A model generated the notes under the pieces. It had not been told where the DNA came from. It ran no database searches and was given only the letters and a program-made list of their open reading frames with translations. DNA of 64,000 nt. It comes from Cylindrospermum sp. NIES-4074 (GTDB taxonomy: Bacteria; Cyanobacteriota; Cyanobacteriia; Cyanobacteriales; Nostocaceae). Positions 1 through 7,686 of this stretch are shown here, piece by piece. How positions within the stretch are numbered: position 1 is the stretch's first letter; each line of letters starts with the position of its first letter. The position numbers and the translations under genes are program-made. The stretch covers positions 3,959,677 through 4,023,676 of the forward strand of contig AP018269.1 in the NCBI GenBank assembly GCA_003994795.1. Direction: 5' to 3'.

Positions 1-629
1 CTTGCGCCACTTATGGTGTACCGCAATTTGTGCCTATTCCCGAAACCCATCCCCAAGATCCCATTAATCCCTATGGGGCTACTAAGTTGATGGTGGAGCG
101 GATTCTCTCTGATTTTGATGTGGCCTACGGTTTTAAATCAGTGCGTTTCCGCTACTTTAACGCTGCTGGAGCCGATCCTAGTGGTTCTCTGGGGGAGGAT
201 CACAATCCAGAAACCCATTTGATTCCCTTGGTGTTGATGACAGCTTTAGGGAAAAGAGAATTTATCTCAATTTTTGGTACTGACTATCCTACCCCTGATG
301 GGACTTGCATTCGGGATTATATTCATGTAAGCGACTTGGCAGACGCGCATATTTTGGGGTTGGAATATTTATTAAAAGGTGGAGATAGCGAAGTTTTCAA
401 TTTGGGGAATGGTAGCGGCTTCTCTGTGAGAGAGGTAATAGCAGCCGCTCAAGAAGTGACAGGAAAGGTGATATCTGTGCAAGAATGCGATCGCCGTGCT
501 GGTGATCCTCCCTCTCTCATTGGCACCAGTGAGAAAGCCAGAAAAACCTTAGGCTGGCAACCTAAATATCCTGACATCAAAGATATTGTCGCTCATGCTT
601 GGCAGTGGCATCAACGGCGTCACAAGTGA
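1..629 (+). CDS. galE: UDP-glucose 4-epimerase, 3' part (partial at window edge)
   Basis: The frame is open from the first bases of the window (codons from position 3), so this is the C-terminal ~208 residues of a larger protein whose start lies upstream. GalE interconverts UDP-glucose and UDP-galactose with bound NAD, feeding polysaccharide and glycolipid synthesis in the cytoplasm. The catalytic Tyr-x3-Lys of extended short-chain dehydrogenases is visible as YGATK. It is followed by the GalE hallmarks RYFNAAGADP, the GTDYPTPDGTCIRDYIHV stretch, FNLGNG and RRAGDPP. The Rossmann NAD-binding N-terminus is outside the window. The stop at 627-629 is followed by a degenerate tandem repeat and then an IS element. 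The GalE call is secure; operon context cannot be judged. Confidence 0.95.
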   Translation, partial: CATYGVPQFVPIPETHPQDPINPYGATKLMVERILSDFDVAYGFKSVRFRYFNAAGADPSGSLGEDHNPETHLIPLVLMTALGKREFISIFGTDYPTPDGTCIRDYIHVSDLADAHILGLEYLLKGGDSEVFNLGNGSGFSVREVIAAAQEVTGKVISVQECDRRAGDPPSLIGTSEKARKTLGWQPKYPDIKDIVAHAWQWHQRRHK

Positions 630-709
630 GTGAGGAGTGCTGAGTGCTTCGGCTGAAGTGCTGAGGGCTTCGGCTGAAGTGCTGAGTGCTGAGTGAGGAG
701 TAAGGAATT
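630..709. repeat. Degenerate tandem repeat between galE and the IS element
   Basis: About 80 bases made of variants of GTGCTGAGTGCTTCGGCTGA and GTGAGGAGT, typical of the short low-complexity intergenic repeats of Nostocales. It lies immediately outside the right end of the IS200/IS605 element, so it is the flank into which that end abuts. Confidence 0.7.
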
Positions 710-2095
710 TTGAACCTCACACGACCATAAGTCGCGTGATTCCTGCTTCAACGATCTCCACCTGAATTACTTCAGGATTTACAAGTTCTCCACAGGCGTT
801 TATAGCATCCGGCATCCCGACGGCTGCTGTGAAAATTCTTAATCCCTCACCTAAAATATTTAATGCCGCATTATGGTCTCTCAAATTGTAACTACTACAA
901 CTAGGACAAGACCATTCACGCAACTTAAGCTCCTTGACTAGCGGGTTGATGAAACCACAATGATTGCAAGTTTGAGATGATGGGTAAAATGTCCCAACTT
1001 TCTGCACAATTCTATCATGCCACAAGGCTTTGTATTCCAGCATGGTTACAAACTTAGACCAACTAGCGTCATTCAGACTCAGGGCTAATTTGTGATTTCT
1101 CATCATGTTGGCAACTCGCAAATCTTCAATACAGATAATACTGTTTTCCTTAATTAAGCGAGTTGAAAGTTTGTGCAGAAAGTCGTCTCTCAAATTGGTA
1201 ATGCATTGGTAAATACGAGCCAGCTTGATTTTCGCTTTGACTCTATTTTTACTACCTTTTGCACTACGAGCTAGTTTTTTATGTGCTTTGCGTAGCTTCC
1301 TTTTTTGACTTTGGTAATATTTAGGATTGTCTACAACTTCACCACTACTAGTAACAAGATAAGACTTAATTCCTAAGTCTAAGCCAATATTTTGAGTAGC
1401 TTGAGGATACTTTTCTATCTCGGTTTCACACAAAATACTAGCAGTATACGAGCCAGACGAAGTGAGAGTTACAGTAACGTTCACAAGCTTTCCAGTAATT
1501 TGTTCTGACTTGTGAAACTTTACCCATCCTAGTTTTGGCAGTTTTAAACGATTCTCTATTATTTGAATGTTGCCGTTAGTAAAATTAGTCTTGTAAGACT
1601 GCTTACACCCATACTTCTTTTTGAATTTAGGAAAGCCGACACTTTTTTTCTTCTTGGCTTTCTTCAGGTCAGCAAAGAAGTTTTTGTATGCTATTTCTAA
1701 ATTCTTGAGTGAGTTCTGCAAAGCAAATTTATCGACAATTTTTAGCCATGCAAGCTCTTTTTTTAGGAGAGTCAATTGCTGACTGCAAGCGTTGTAGTTT
1801 AACGTTTTTTGTTCGGTGCTATATAGCTCTTTCCTGATTGCCAAAAAACGGTTATACACAAATCTAGCACATCCAATAGTCTTGTTAATTAAGACTGATT
1901 GATTGTGGTTAGGGATAAGTGTGACTTTAAACGCTCTCTGCATTTGGCTTTTCTATATATTTCTTGACTGTAACTTCTACTGTGTTTTATTTCTATATCT
2001 CACCTTACCAGATGTGCGACCATCTGTTAAGGAAAATCTAGAAATATGGAGCGCCTAACTCATGACTAGAAGTCACGAGTGTGCGGCTTGTAGAA
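710..2095 (-). mobile_element. IS200/IS605-family element carrying only tnpB
   Basis: About 1.39 kb, read on the minus strand. There is no tnpA (Y1 transposase), so mobility would need TnpA in trans. Subterminal imperfect hairpins flank the gene. The left-end hairpin is at 2058-2080 (ACTCATGACT / AGTCACGAGT, one G-T pair). The right-end hairpin is at 718-738 (CACACGAC / GTCGCGTG, one G-T pair). On the minus strand TTGAT (2096-2100) precedes the left end, and TTCAA (710-714) follows the right hairpin. TTGAT is the known insertion target of ISDra2-type elements. The boundaries are inferred from these motifs. No inverted repeats or target duplication are expected for this family. Confidence 0.75.
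717..1943 (-). CDS. tnpB: TnpB, RNA-guided nuclease of IS200/IS605 family
   Basis: A 408-residue protein of usual TnpB length. The RuvC-like catalytic triad is intact: Asp189 in GLDLGIK, Glu273 in CIEDLRV and Asp356 in NLRDHNAA. The zinc ribbon is Cys326-x2-Cys329 and Cys346-x2-Cys349. The N-terminal MQRAFKVTLIPN stretch is the usual OrfB start, and the basic linker KKAKKKKSVGFPKFKKK is typical. TnpB proteins are programmable nucleases guided by an RNA made from the 3' end of the gene and the right end of the element. They cut next to a target-adjacent motif and help retain the element. Here the right-end hairpin overlaps the last codons and stop, as expected for a guide-RNA scaffold. The gene looks functional. 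It starts at ATG 1943. Confidence 0.93.
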   Translation of the reverse strand: MQRAFKVTLIPNHNQSVLINKTIGCARFVYNRFLAIRKELYSTEQKTLNYNACSQQLTLLKKELAWLKIVDKFALQNSLKNLEIAYKNFFADLKKAKKKKSVGFPKFKKKYGCKQSYKTNFTNGNIQIIENRLKLPKLGWVKFHKSEQITGKLVNVTVTLTSSGSYTASILCETEIEKYPQATQNIGLDLGIKSYLVTSSGEVVDNPKYYQSQKRKLRKAHKKLARSAKGSKNRVKAKIKLARIYQCITNLRDDFLHKLSTRLIKENSIICIEDLRVANMMRNHKLALSLNDASWSKFVTMLEYKALWHDRIVQKVGTFYPSSQTCNHCGFINPLVKELKLREWSCPSCSSYNLRDHNAALNILGEGLRIFTAAVGMPDAINACGELVNPEVIQVEIVEAGITRLMVV

Positions 2096-2141
2096 ATCAA
2101 AATTTCCTTCGCTGCTTCTCTGCTTTCCCTATTCTCTTAAC

Positions 2142-2807
2142 TCAACTCCTCCTCATGGCCTGCACTAGGAAAAATATAAAACCTATGGATAGAAGGGCAA
2201 TTCCCAAAATAATTAGAGGTTGTGCTAAATTGCCGGTTACACCTTGTGTTCCTTGACTAACGTTTTCCACATCTGGCGGTGCATTTACTGGTGTCCCAGT
2301 TGCCACGGTGACAGTAAACTTTAATTCAAAGGGTTTGAAACTCGTCCCTGTGGCTGGTTTACCATTTAGCTGTAGCTGATAGGCCCCTGGTTTCGGGAAG
2401 ATAATTTCTGCTCCTGGTGTGCCTTGATACCGCTCAACCGCCACAGGTTTCAAGGGTGGCTCTATTAGTGCCGGCTCTCCTGGTGAATGAGGTTCGGCAT
2501 AAACGACTAACTGGCAATTACAATCTTTGAGGGGAATGGTTTTTCCACCTTTGCGGGTGAGAGCAAACCAAGCTAGGGAGGTTTCCCCAGCACGGGGGTT
2601 ATCATTGGGTTCAATGTGGAGAGTAGCGCCGACATCTGCTGCTATTTTCACCGTATGGGCAGAGGCGGCGCTAAGGGGAGTAACTAAAAATACTAAAAAT
2701 ATTAGTGAAAATACATATTTAAAATTTCCCTGGCTTGGTGCAGTAGGGGAGGTAAAGCCTCGATGATAGCGTTTAATAGGCTTATTGCGACTTGCTTGGG
2801 GAAACAT
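2142..2807 (-). CDS. Secreted, C-terminally membrane-anchored protein of unknown function
   Basis: A 221-residue protein. A long basic N-terminus is followed by a hydrophobic signal segment (about residues 30-48, ending SAASA). Then comes a ~140-residue extracytoplasmic domain, apparently all-beta, with a CNC pair in KDCNCQLVV and the sequence KPGAYQLQLNG. The C-terminus is one transmembrane helix (about 196-217) and a short basic tail. Its start overlaps the end of the upstream membrane-protein gene by 26 bases, so the two are probably translated together. The fold recalls FixH/YtkA-like Ig-type domains that accompany copper or cytochrome maturation factors, but that is inference. Specific function unknown. 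Confidence 0.7.
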   Translation of the reverse strand: MFPQASRNKPIKRYHRGFTSPTAPSQGNFKYVFSLIFLVFLVTPLSAASAHTVKIAADVGATLHIEPNDNPRAGETSLAWFALTRKGGKTIPLKDCNCQLVVYAEPHSPGEPALIEPPLKPVAVERYQGTPGAEIIFPKPGAYQLQLNGKPATGTSFKPFELKFTVTVATGTPVNAPPDVENVSQGTQGVTGNLAQPLIILGIALLSIGFIFFLVQAMRRS

Positions 2808-4029
2808 AAAACTTTTCTATAGTTAACTTTGACCAACAAAAGCGCGATCGCACAAGCATTGCACTAAGAGTAACAATTCCTATAAAAACTGTGGCTAATT
2901 TATTCCCCCAAGTTAATTCTAAGGAACCCAGATAATGGGAACCAATTAGCACAGCATGAATTGTACTTAAAAGCAAAGCTGGCACGCTGAATAGATGAAT
3001 TTGTCGCCAACGCTTACCCAGAGACTTTTGCAACGAATCAAAACTTGTTAAAGCTGCGGGAGTCATTAACACCAACGCTATAGCACCAGCAGTCATCCCC
3101 CCCTGAAAATCTGGCGGTAAGAAAAAGAAGGCGGCAAAATTCCATTGCAGGGAGTGTTCTATCATGTGGAAGGTGTGCATCCCCGATAACACAAATGCTC
3201 CCACTCCCAAGGCACGACGGTAGCGCAGGGGTGACGCCCACAAGTTGCTAATAGGACGAGCAATTAGCGCTAGGAGTAAGCAAATGAAGGCGGCGTGTCC
3301 AGTGTAGTCTACCATTGTGTCGCCTGTCCGCAGCAAGGTGATTGCCCCAATAACGAGAGTAACCCAACCACCTAAGCGAAACAACTGACTGCGCCTATTT
3401 TTACTTACCAAAGAAGTAGACACGCCTACACCTAACATTGTGGGGAGGGTTCCTAAACCAAAAGCCAGCATGGTTACTGCACCCATCCACCAATGGCCAG
3501 TAGCAGCGGCTTTAATTTGAGCAGCATACAAGAAACCGCAAGGCATTAAACCCCAAAATATCCCCAATAGGGCTGGTGTCCACCATCTAGTATGTAGGGA
3601 AAGCTTGACCATCTTGGCACTCAAGCCAGCGTGTAAACCATTTTGCAAAAGGGGGTGCAAGAGGGGAATGCGTGGTAATAAGTCAGGCTTGACTTGTCCT
3701 AAACCAAACCAAATTAGCATTATGCCGGTAATAATTGCCATCCATTGGCGGAGGTTGCTGCCAATACCTGCTAGCTGTCCACCTTCGACTAAGACTGAAC
3801 CCAGTGCCCCAATAGCTGCGCCCACTAGAGCATAGCTCAACATCCGCCCTAAGTTTAGCAGGGTATGAAATTCTAATTGCGATCGCCAATTGTTGGTTTT
3901 TTCTTTGGTTGCAGTTTTTTGTGGGTGAGACAAAGAAAACGCCACCGCTAAAGGGCCACACATCCCAAAGCAATGTCCAAAACTGCCCAGGAATCCCAGG
4001 ATTGTGATCAACAGCAAATCTTCTACCAT
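2782..4029 (-). CDS. UreH/DsbD_2-like polytopic membrane protein (sulfite exporter TauE/SafE-type annotation)
   Basis: A 415-residue, highly hydrophobic protein with about ten predicted membrane helices. The family hallmark GSFGHCFGMCGPLAV, with its paired cysteines, sits in the first helix (about residues 15-29). A second hallmark, IFWGLMPCGFLYAA, follows near residue 160. These mark the urease-accessory-UreH / DsbD_2 transmembrane family, which includes members linked to metal or thiol transport and cytochrome oxidase assembly. The C-terminal third (about 270-400) holds extra helices with conserved His residues, resembling a ferric-reductase or cytochrome-like membrane domain. It is the first gene of a two-gene minus-strand operon with the anchored periplasmic protein. 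The substrate is not deducible. Confidence 0.75.
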   Translation of the reverse strand: MVEDLLLITILGFLGSFGHCFGMCGPLAVAFSLSHPQKTATKEKTNNWRSQLEFHTLLNLGRMLSYALVGAAIGALGSVLVEGGQLAGIGSNLRQWMAIITGIMLIWFGLGQVKPDLLPRIPLLHPLLQNGLHAGLSAKMVKLSLHTRWWTPALLGIFWGLMPCGFLYAAQIKAAATGHWWMGAVTMLAFGLGTLPTMLGVGVSTSLVSKNRRSQLFRLGGWVTLVIGAITLLRTGDTMVDYTGHAAFICLLLALIARPISNLWASPLRYRRALGVGAFVLSGMHTFHMIEHSLQWNFAAFFFLPPDFQGGMTAGAIALVLMTPAALTSFDSLQKSLGKRWRQIHLFSVPALLLSTIHAVLIGSHYLGSLELTWGNKLATVFIGIVTLSAMLVRSRFCWSKLTIEKFYVSPSKSQ

Positions 4030-4224
4030 AAGTCAAGTTCTGAGTGCTGAGTTTTGAGTCCTGAGAACCTAGCGCCCGTAGCAACAGATTTTCTCTTTTT
4101 TTCAGCACTCAGGAATTCTCCAGAACGGAACTGTAAGTCAAATTTGCAACTCTGTCAACAGACGGGTTGTCAAACTTGGCGGCTAAGAACAAAGCTTGCG
4201 CTATCTTAAGTAGGTTCGGCAGAG

Positions 4225-5250
4225 ATGAATCATATGAAAAAATGGATTTGGCTGCTGTTGGTAATGCTGGGGGCAATACTCGTGATGGGTATTGGCGGAT
4301 GGTTCCGGCAGCCTGAGATGTTACCATTTGTTGAGACTGTGCCGGTGGAAAGACCCCAAACACAGTCAAAATCCCAGAAACTGGAGGGTATAGGGTCTGT
4401 ATCTAGCGATCGCCTTTTAGCTCACATCCAAAAGTTAAATTTTCAGCGCTACACTACAATAGAGCGATCGCGTACTCGCACTTACATCACCAATGAATTA
4501 AGAAAATTAGGCTGGAAACCTCGTCTGGAGAAGTTCGCTGAGGGTGTAAATATCTTCGCCGAACGCTTGGGAACTGACAAAGCTGCTGGTAAAATTTTGG
4601 TCGCGGCTCATTACGATACTGTTCCTGATTCTCCCGGTGCTGATGATAATGCTAGTGGTATAGCTGTGGTATTAGAAATTGCTAGACTTTTAGGTTCTTA
4701 CCCCACACCACGAACATTGCAATTAGCTTTGTTTGATAAGGAAGAAGCAGGACTTTTAGGTAGTAAGGCTTTTGTCACCCAGACAGCACACTTGCAAAAC
4801 CTCCAAGGTGTGATTGTCATGGATATGATAGGTTTCGCTTGTTACACTGTTGGCTGTCAGAAATATCCTGCGGGATTGCCTATTACCCCACCCAGCGAGA
4901 AGGGGGATTTTTTGGCAGTTGTAGGTGATGCAGAACACTTACCATTATTGAATTCTTTTAAAACCACTAATCAAAATTTGCCTCCTATTTTCACACTACC
5001 AGTTCCCCTCAAAGGCTTGCTGACACCGGATACTCTCCGCAGTGACCATGCCCCATTTTGGTATCAAGGGGTAGGGGCTGTATTGGTGACAGATACGGCT
5101 GAATTACGTACTCCTCACTACCATCGATCTAGTGATAAACCCACAACAATAGTGCGATCGTTTTTCACAGGTTCAGCGCAAATTGTGGTTAATGCTACGA
5201 CTAAGTTGTTAGAAAAGACTGATGTGTTGACAACTCAGCCACCAACCTAA
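4225..5250 (+). CDS. M28-family zinc aminopeptidase, membrane-anchored or secreted
   Basis: A 341-residue protein with an N-terminal hydrophobic segment (about 6-25) that anchors it or acts as a signal. The co-catalytic dizinc site of M28 peptidases is visible: His129-x-Asp131 in AAHYDTV, Asp140/Asp141 in PGADDNASG, Glu173/Glu174 in LFDKEEAGLLGS, Asp200 in VMDMIGF and a final His in SDHAPFWYQG. The family removes N-terminal residues from peptides, and this one would work outside the cytoplasmic membrane. A second possible ATG lies nine bases downstream (4234). The gene converges on its right neighbour with a 4-base overlap of the stop regions. The natural substrate is unknown. Confidence 0.88.
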   Translation: MNHMKKWIWLLLVMLGAILVMGIGGWFRQPEMLPFVETVPVERPQTQSKSQKLEGIGSVSSDRLLAHIQKLNFQRYTTIERSRTRTYITNELRKLGWKPRLEKFAEGVNIFAERLGTDKAAGKILVAAHYDTVPDSPGADDNASGIAVVLEIARLLGSYPTPRTLQLALFDKEEAGLLGSKAFVTQTAHLQNLQGVIVMDMIGFACYTVGCQKYPAGLPITPPSEKGDFLAVVGDAEHLPLLNSFKTTNQNLPPIFTLPVPLKGLLTPDTLRSDHAPFWYQGVGAVLVTDTAELRTPHYHRSSDKPTTIVRSFFTGSAQIVVNATTKLLEKTDVLTTQPPT

Positions 5251-5687
5251 TTAGCTTTTGGTTGAGGAAAGGTGAGAGTCCAGTTTTGTGTATTATTGAG
5301 ATGGAAGTAAAAGCCTTGGAGAATCAGCCGCAAAGCGGTGCGAGTTCTCATGTAGTCTCTCACTAGATGGGTTCCAGGTTCGGCATAGATGCCATCATAG
5401 TATTGGCTGTAACCAAATGGCCGGGAACATTCATTGTTTGTACCTTTAACTGATAATACAAAAAATGGCGATCGCTTGTATTCATCAGGAACCATAAAAA
5501 TTCCATAGACATGGTGTTCCCCAAACCACGGCTGAACCACAACTTTACTCGCTTGAACTTGAAATTTATTGGTTTTTGAGGCTAAAATTGCCTCTGAGTT
5601 GCAATCAGAGTCATTTACAGGCCACCAAAGTATAATGATTAGCAGCGAAAGCAGCGCAATTAACACATAATTGAGTAGGCGACGCAT
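5247..5687 (-). CDS. Small membrane-anchored hypothetical protein
   Basis: The frame is open from GTG 5774, but ATG 5687 puts a clear hydrophobic helix right after a basic start (MRRLLNYVLIALLSLLII), so the shorter 146-residue form is preferred. After the helix comes a soluble extracytoplasmic domain with one early Cys (DSDCNSE), another at NNECSRPFGYSQYYDG, and a Tyr/Trp-rich end. No family is recognised. The gene is convergent with the M28 peptidase and shares four bases with its 3' end. No good ribosome-binding site was seen, so the start is uncertain. Confidence 0.5.
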   Translation of the reverse strand: MRRLLNYVLIALLSLLIIILWWPVNDSDCNSEAILASKTNKFQVQASKVVVQPWFGEHHVYGIFMVPDEYKRSPFFVLSVKGTNNECSRPFGYSQYYDGIYAEPGTHLVRDYMRTRTALRLILQGFYFHLNNTQNWTLTFPQPKAN

Positions 5688-6450
5688 AGATTCAAGAGCA
5701 ATTGTTGATGCGGCTAAATGTACTCCCATAAATAAATCGTGTCTTAGAACAGGTTGATCACCTGTTAGACACACAAGACGCTACCCTAAAACACTTGGTT
5801 ATAGAACTTATTACAGTATTAAAGTTAGTTGAGATTCTAGATAATTTTTGTGACTGTAAACACTGATTTTTAGAGAATCACCGCTATTTTTTCTTGCTCA
5901 GGAAAATGGGTGAATTTGCATTCAAAAGATAAATCTTTAGTTTAATGGAAAATAGAAAAGCGATCAACTAAGAAGCAGATCGCTTAAATAATAAGCCTTA
6001 AATCCAGGTATTAAATCCAGTAGCATTTTTGTAGGTTGGGTTGAGGAACATTCGCGGAGCGTGCCGGAGGCATAACCCAACATTTCCGAGACTTTGTTGG
6101 GTTTCACTTCGTTCAAACGCCACTTTGCTCAAGTCGGGAAACCCGCCCACGCAAGTGGCTCCCCAACCTACATAGATACTGAGTTTGGCTGCTTAATGGT
6201 AATTTTGACAGAGGGATTACTAATTGCTTTTGCTTAGGACTTATACCATTTCTCTTAAAGTTTGATACATATGCTTGATCTTAGCCCCCCTTTTTAAGGG
6301 GGGTTGGGGGGATCTCATTTGTTTCAACCTTATGGGGAATTGGTATTACGCACGAGTTACAGAGTAACGAACCGCAGAGGCGCAGAGGACGCAGAGAAAT
6401 AAGAGTTTCAGAGATATTTTGCGTAAGTCCTATTGCTGTAAGAGATAGGC
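5688..6450. other. Intergenic region rich in palindromic repeats
   Basis: No gene is supported here. The region holds a hairpin at 5958-5985 (AAGCGATC / GATCGCTT), the 141-bp mosaic repeat at 6031-6171, and a C-run/G-run hairpin at about 6283-6316. The stretch GCGCAGAGGACGCAGAGA near 6380 is a common filler in Nostocales intergenic DNA. The last bases are downstream of the leader-peptide gene on the minus strand. Confidence 0.6.
6031..6171. repeat. MITE-like mosaic repeat, copy A
   Basis: A 141-bp element bounded by a perfect 10-bp inverted repeat (GTAGGTTGGG at 6031-6040, CCCAACCTAC at 6162-6171). Its interior matches the 210-bp element at 45920-46129, but the core segment with AACCCAAC and GTGCCGGAGGCATAACCC lies in the opposite orientation. 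The module AAGTCGGGAAACCCGCCCAC recurs at 17.47, 46.07 and (variant) 56.4 kb. Confidence 0.75.
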
Positions 6451-6693
6451 TTACTTCCAAGACCCATAACTGCCATAACCGTCATAACCACCAAAACCGA
6501 AACCAAAACCGTAGCCGTGGCTTGAGTAACCATAACCACTGCCTGAAACAATGCCGTTTTCTCCTTTTATAAATGAAATCGCTACTGTTACACCACCGAA
6601 CAAATTCAAATCTTGTTCAGATAATTCTTGAAGATTATCGTCTAGTTCTGATTCGGATGTAGAACGCAAATCAGAAATATTAATGTTTGCCAT
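6451..6693 (-). CDS. Putative double-glycine leader peptide with Gly/Tyr-rich core
   Basis: An 80-residue precursor-like protein. Residues 1-34 form an acidic leader ending ELSEQDLNLFGG, the classic double-glycine site cut by C39-peptidase ABC transporters; cleavage would follow Gly34. The 46-residue remainder has a short hydrophobic stretch (VTVAISFIKG) and then a low-complexity Gly/Tyr/Phe/Ser tail with aromatic-Gly pairs, ending GSYGSWK. A ribosome-binding site (GGAGAAG) sits a few bases before ATG 6693. This is the design of bacteriocin-like or other exported peptides widespread in filamentous cyanobacteria. No maturation enzyme or transporter is nearby, so any export would use machinery encoded elsewhere. 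The product and its role are unknown. Confidence 0.7.
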   Translation of the reverse strand: MANINISDLRSTSESELDDNLQELSEQDLNLFGGVTVAISFIKGENGIVSGSGYGYSSHGYGFGFGFGGYDGYGSYGSWK

Positions 6694-6896
6694 TTAACTT
6701 CTCCAATTGATTAGTTATGTAGTCAAAATATCTTTCAAACAAGTTCTAACCGATAGCAGATAGTTAAACTGCTCTACCAGACATCTAAGCTACTAAGTTG
6801 CTATACAGAAACTTTAATGCTTTATAGAAAACAAATCCTTGCATTTTCTTTTGATCCAATGATCAATTATTTTGTTATTAAAAATGCTGAACTCTA

Positions 6897-7082
6897 AGAG
6901 GATGTTTGTAAAGTATCAAGTCGTATCGAGATCCCCCCTAGCCCCCCTTAAAAAGGGGGGAATTGGAGTCAAAGTCCCCCTTAAAAAGCAGGGAATTGGA
7001 GTCAAAGTCCCCCTTTTTAAGGGGGATTTAGGGGGATCTCAATATTTTTGATACATCACCAAGGACTTTTAAAACATCCTCT
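6897..7082. repeat. MITE-like element with terminal inverted repeat AGAGGATGTTT
   Basis: A 186-bp element with perfect 11-bp ends (AGAGGATGTTT at 6897-6907, AAACATCCTCT at 7072-7082) and nested inverted arms GTATCAA / TTGATAC and GAGATCCCCC / GGGGGATCTC. The middle holds repeats of GGAATTGGAGTCAAAGTCC between C-run/G-run hairpins. A minimal copy with the same ends lies at 19584-19632. It encodes nothing. Confidence 0.75.
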
Positions 7083-7501
7083 AAAACTTGATGGGAGACG
7101 CAGCCGAGTCTAAATTTTCATCTAGACAATTGTCTGTACTAGTGGCATGGTAAACAGAAAGTATTCAGCGCTTAAAAGTTGTGATTAACTCATGCCTCAA
7201 CTACTATTGAGAAGATTAGCTCTGTTTGGAAGTGCGATCGTCCAGCGGCGACTTAGTGGCTATTTGTAACGCCTGATTCACAGATTTGGGTAACGACAAG
7301 CGATCGCTACGCGGGTGCTGTTGCCCAACCATCCTAAAAGGATGGTTGCACCGTGCCTTTGGCACGGTGAAGGCTTGCTGGATACAGCAAGCCTTGGCAA
7401 CATACGCACCATCGCCTCCGGTGGGCGGGTACGCCAACGCCACTCTAGTTCCAGCTAACTGTTACAGTTATAAAAGAGTTCCTGAGCATATAACTATAAC
7501 T
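7083..7501. other. Upstream region of the ybeY operon with three contiguous hairpins
   Basis: At 7326-7395 three perfect stem-loops follow each other without a single intervening base: 7326-7348 (CAACCATCC / GGATGGTTG), 7349-7369 (CACCGTGCC / GGCACGGTG) and 7370-7395 (AAGGCTTGCTG / CAGCAAGCCTT). The surrounding GCGATCGC and GCCTCCGGTGGGCGGGTACG mosaic is typical Nostocales repeat DNA. Frames open through this stretch on both strands are not convincing genes. The first supported start downstream is ATG 7502. Confidence 0.75.
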
Positions 7502-7657
7502 ATGAGCGACTCTCCCATCAAAGAACCTCAGCCCAGCTACGTGAAGCTTGCCATGCGAAATATGGTAAGAAAGGGTGGCACTTCCCTCAAACATTTTGCC
7601 TTGACTGCTGTAGGGCTTTTAACTGCCCTCATAGGTCTTGCTTATCTGACTCGCTAA
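7502..7657 (+). CDS. Small single-pass membrane protein (DUF3285-like)
   Basis: A 51-residue protein with a soluble N-terminus (MSDSPIKEPQPSYVKLAMRN), a basic patch (MVRKGGTSLKHF) and one C-terminal membrane helix (about 33-49) ending AYLTR. The frame is open further upstream, but only through palindromic repeat DNA, so ATG 7502 is the credible start. I recall this as a short conserved cyanobacterial family (DUF3285) often next to ybeY; that name is from memory. It ends 29 bases before ybeY and is probably the first gene of the operon that runs to the terminator at 10317. Function unknown. Confidence 0.75.
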   Translation: MSDSPIKEPQPSYVKLAMRNMVRKGGTSLKHFALTAVGLLTALIGLAYLTR

Positions 7658-7686
7658 CAACCCATAATCTCAGTTGAGGAGACTTC

